Below are positions 62,669 through 64,000 of a DNA stretch of 64,000 nucleotides, piece after piece. The stretch comes from Gymnogyps californianus. Taxonomy: Eukaryota; Chordata; Aves; Accipitriformes; Cathartidae. Position numbers and translations under genes: made by a program. How positions within the stretch are numbered: position 1 is the first letter of the stretch; the number at the start of each line of letters is the position of its first letter. The stretch covers positions 2,542,001 through 2,606,000 of the forward strand of contig NC_059486.1 of assembly GCF_018139145.2 (NCBI RefSeq), read 5' to 3'. Under the pieces are notes generated by a model, which worked only from the letters and a program-made list of their open reading frames with translations, was not told the DNA's origin and did no database searches.

Positions 62669-63022
62669 CTAGTGCCAGGTGCGGCGGCCGGGCCGGCGGT
62701 AGGGCGCTGGCCGGGCGCTCCTACGGCACCGCGTCGATGGTGCCGTGGAGGGGAGCCCTGGCACGATGGAGTGGTGCCAGGGGAGCCATCCTGCAGGTGG
62801 ATCCACCTCCATCGGCTCCTCCTCATCTGGAGGTGGATCCACCTCCATGGGCTCCACACCACCAGCTACATAAGCGATGGCCATAGCCACCGCGTAGCTG
62901 ATGGTGCCTCCCCTCCGACGCCGCCTCTTCCTCCGCGCCTCCCGCAATCGCTTTTCTGGTTGCCCACGCAGAGGTGGGCAACCGCTCGCCTCGCTGCTGT
63001 GGGTCCTCTTTCTGCCCGCCAT
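62669..63022 (-). CDS. Hypothetical 117-residue basic protein, unit 9
   Basis: Same protein as unit 8 (Glu23, Leu26, Ala77). Complete even though the unit is cut by the window end. Poly(A) signal at 62,144-62,149. Confidence 0.4.
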   Translation of the reverse strand: MAGRKRTHSSEASGCPPLRGQPEKRLREARRKRRRRRGGTISYAVAMAIAYVAGGVEPMEVDPPPDEEEPMEVDPPAGWLPWHHSIVPGLPSTAPSTRCRRSARPAPYRRPGRRTWH

Positions 63023-63078
63023 CGTGGAGGTCGAGGACCCGGACGCTCAGCGAATGAGGGCCAAGCGCTGGGGGCCCG

Positions 63079-63166
63079 CTATTTATAGGGTCCGGAACAG
63101 AAGGCTGTGAGGTAGCTCGTGACATCAGGAGGCCACTGTGACGGCTCTGCAAATAACCATATATGG
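63079..63166 (-). promoter_or_regulatory. Minus-strand promoter, unit 9
   Basis: TATA box at 63,079-63,088 and CArG box at 63,157-63,166, both unchanged. Confidence 0.6.
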
Positions 63167-64000
63167 CTCTTGTGGCAGCTGGGGGGCCTGTGGCCTTAAA
63201 GGTCCCCTACTGTGGGAGGAAGAGGAGGGTGGGGGGGGCTGAGGGCCCCTTTCCTGGGGACCGCTCCCCCGTGTCCATTCCTACGGGAGGGACACTGCAG
63301 GGATCGGGGCTGAAAGGTGGGCAAAGTTTTTTCTGAGGAGGGCCAGAATTGTTTGGACTCTACCCACCCATCCTTTTCGGCGTTGTAATGGCTGAGGGAT
63401 TGTTAACCATCTATGTGAGCCAGATGGCGACTTGCCACCAACTTTGGTGGAATTTGGATCAGGCCCAATGTGAGTGAGTCCTTACAGAGCTCGGGGAGCC
63501 GAGGGGGAAACTTTGCAAGGCCTAACTGGTTCAGAGGAGCGAGGTGGCAGGCAAAGAGGAGGAGCGCTGTGAAGCTGCTGGTACCGTTGCGCTTCATCAG
63601 CAGAAGGATACGTTGCTGATTTCTCGGGGTGGATGGCAACAGAGTCTGGATGTGATTCACGTGTGGCTCCTGGGAAAACGAAGGGGAGCTTTACCAACTG
63701 TACGTGTGAAGCCACACATCCTCTTAAATCACAGCAGCTACCAATCCGTCCCCAAACCCAAGCGCTTTGTGCAGAGCACTGCTTACAGCCTCACTTCTCA
63801 GCCCCTCCCAGTCCTGGCCAGACAGGGAACACCAAGACCCTACTGCAATTTTGGCAGTCCTAGCAATGGGTCAGACCCACGCTGCTCCAGCCCTAGAACG
63901 CATCACCTCCACCCCAGAGGTACAACTGCCCATCCCAGCGCCGTTTCTGGATGCCTCTTTCCACTAGAGGAAACTTCAGCTGGAGGAGATGGTCTTCCTG

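Larger units (their letters stand above)
61952..64000. repeat. Macrosatellite unit 9 (partial, cut by window end)
   Basis: First 2,049 bp of a ninth unit; the array continues beyond the window. Shares the Pro77Ala and interrupted poly-G variants with unit 8. Has a one-base loss (GGAGGGACAG) near 62,060. Confidence 0.97.

Noticed and set aside
35881..64000. CRISPR-like or centromeric short satellite
   Set aside because: Units are 3.26 kb with complex gene-like and transposon content; no short direct repeats with spacers and no ~170-190 bp periodicity.

Overview
The window is vertebrate, almost certainly avian, nuclear DNA. It carries a compact multi-exon gene with GT/AG introns, at least four CR1 LINE fragments in the single-copy part, and a retroviral LTR of a type I know from bird genomes. 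I cannot name the species.

Region 1 (1-28,590, + strand) is the 3' part of MED13L, the paralogue of MED13 in the CDK8/19 kinase module of Mediator. I placed 13 coding exons. They join without a frame break from inside the MID/PIWI-like region through the Med13 C-terminal domain to a TAA stop at 25,823-25,825. A 3'UTR of about 2.75 kb follows, with AATAAA signals at 28,489 and 28,569. Introns hold two CR1 fragments and two stretches that look like candidate conserved non-coding DNA.

Region 2 (28,591-35,880) has no gene I can support. It holds two further CR1 relics, short simple repeats and one retroviral LTR (35,289 to about 35,877) that abuts the next region.

Region 3 (35,881-64,000, continuing past the end) is a head-to-tail macrosatellite. 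It has eight complete units of 3,250-3,262 bp and a ninth cut by the window edge, all nearly identical. In + strand order each unit carries: (a) a GC- and CpG-rich block whose minus strand looks like a small intronless gene, with a CArG box, a CRE-like site, a TATA box, an ATG in strong Kozak context, a 117-codon ORF (arginine-rich segment plus a duplicated 12-residue EPMEVDPPP repeat) and a downstream AATAAA; (b) a poly-G tract of varying length; (c) about 0.9 kb of unassigned sequence; (d) an endogenous-retrovirus gag-like remnant fused to the 3' tail of an LTR related to the one at the array edge; (e) an AT-rich segment with repeated GGATCC cores; (f) a second, + strand TATA box and short ATG ORF; and (g) an inverted CR1 3' end. 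Variants are distributed as a mosaic among units, as expected from unequal crossing-over and gene conversion. In size, GC richness and internal promoter plus ORF the array is comparable in architecture to gene-bearing macrosatellites such as human D4Z4; that is an analogy, not homology.

The array and its promoter-driven minus-strand ORF are the main candidates for something undescribed. Its promoter motifs and ATG context are seen directly. Expression, protein identity and function are not known from sequence alone.
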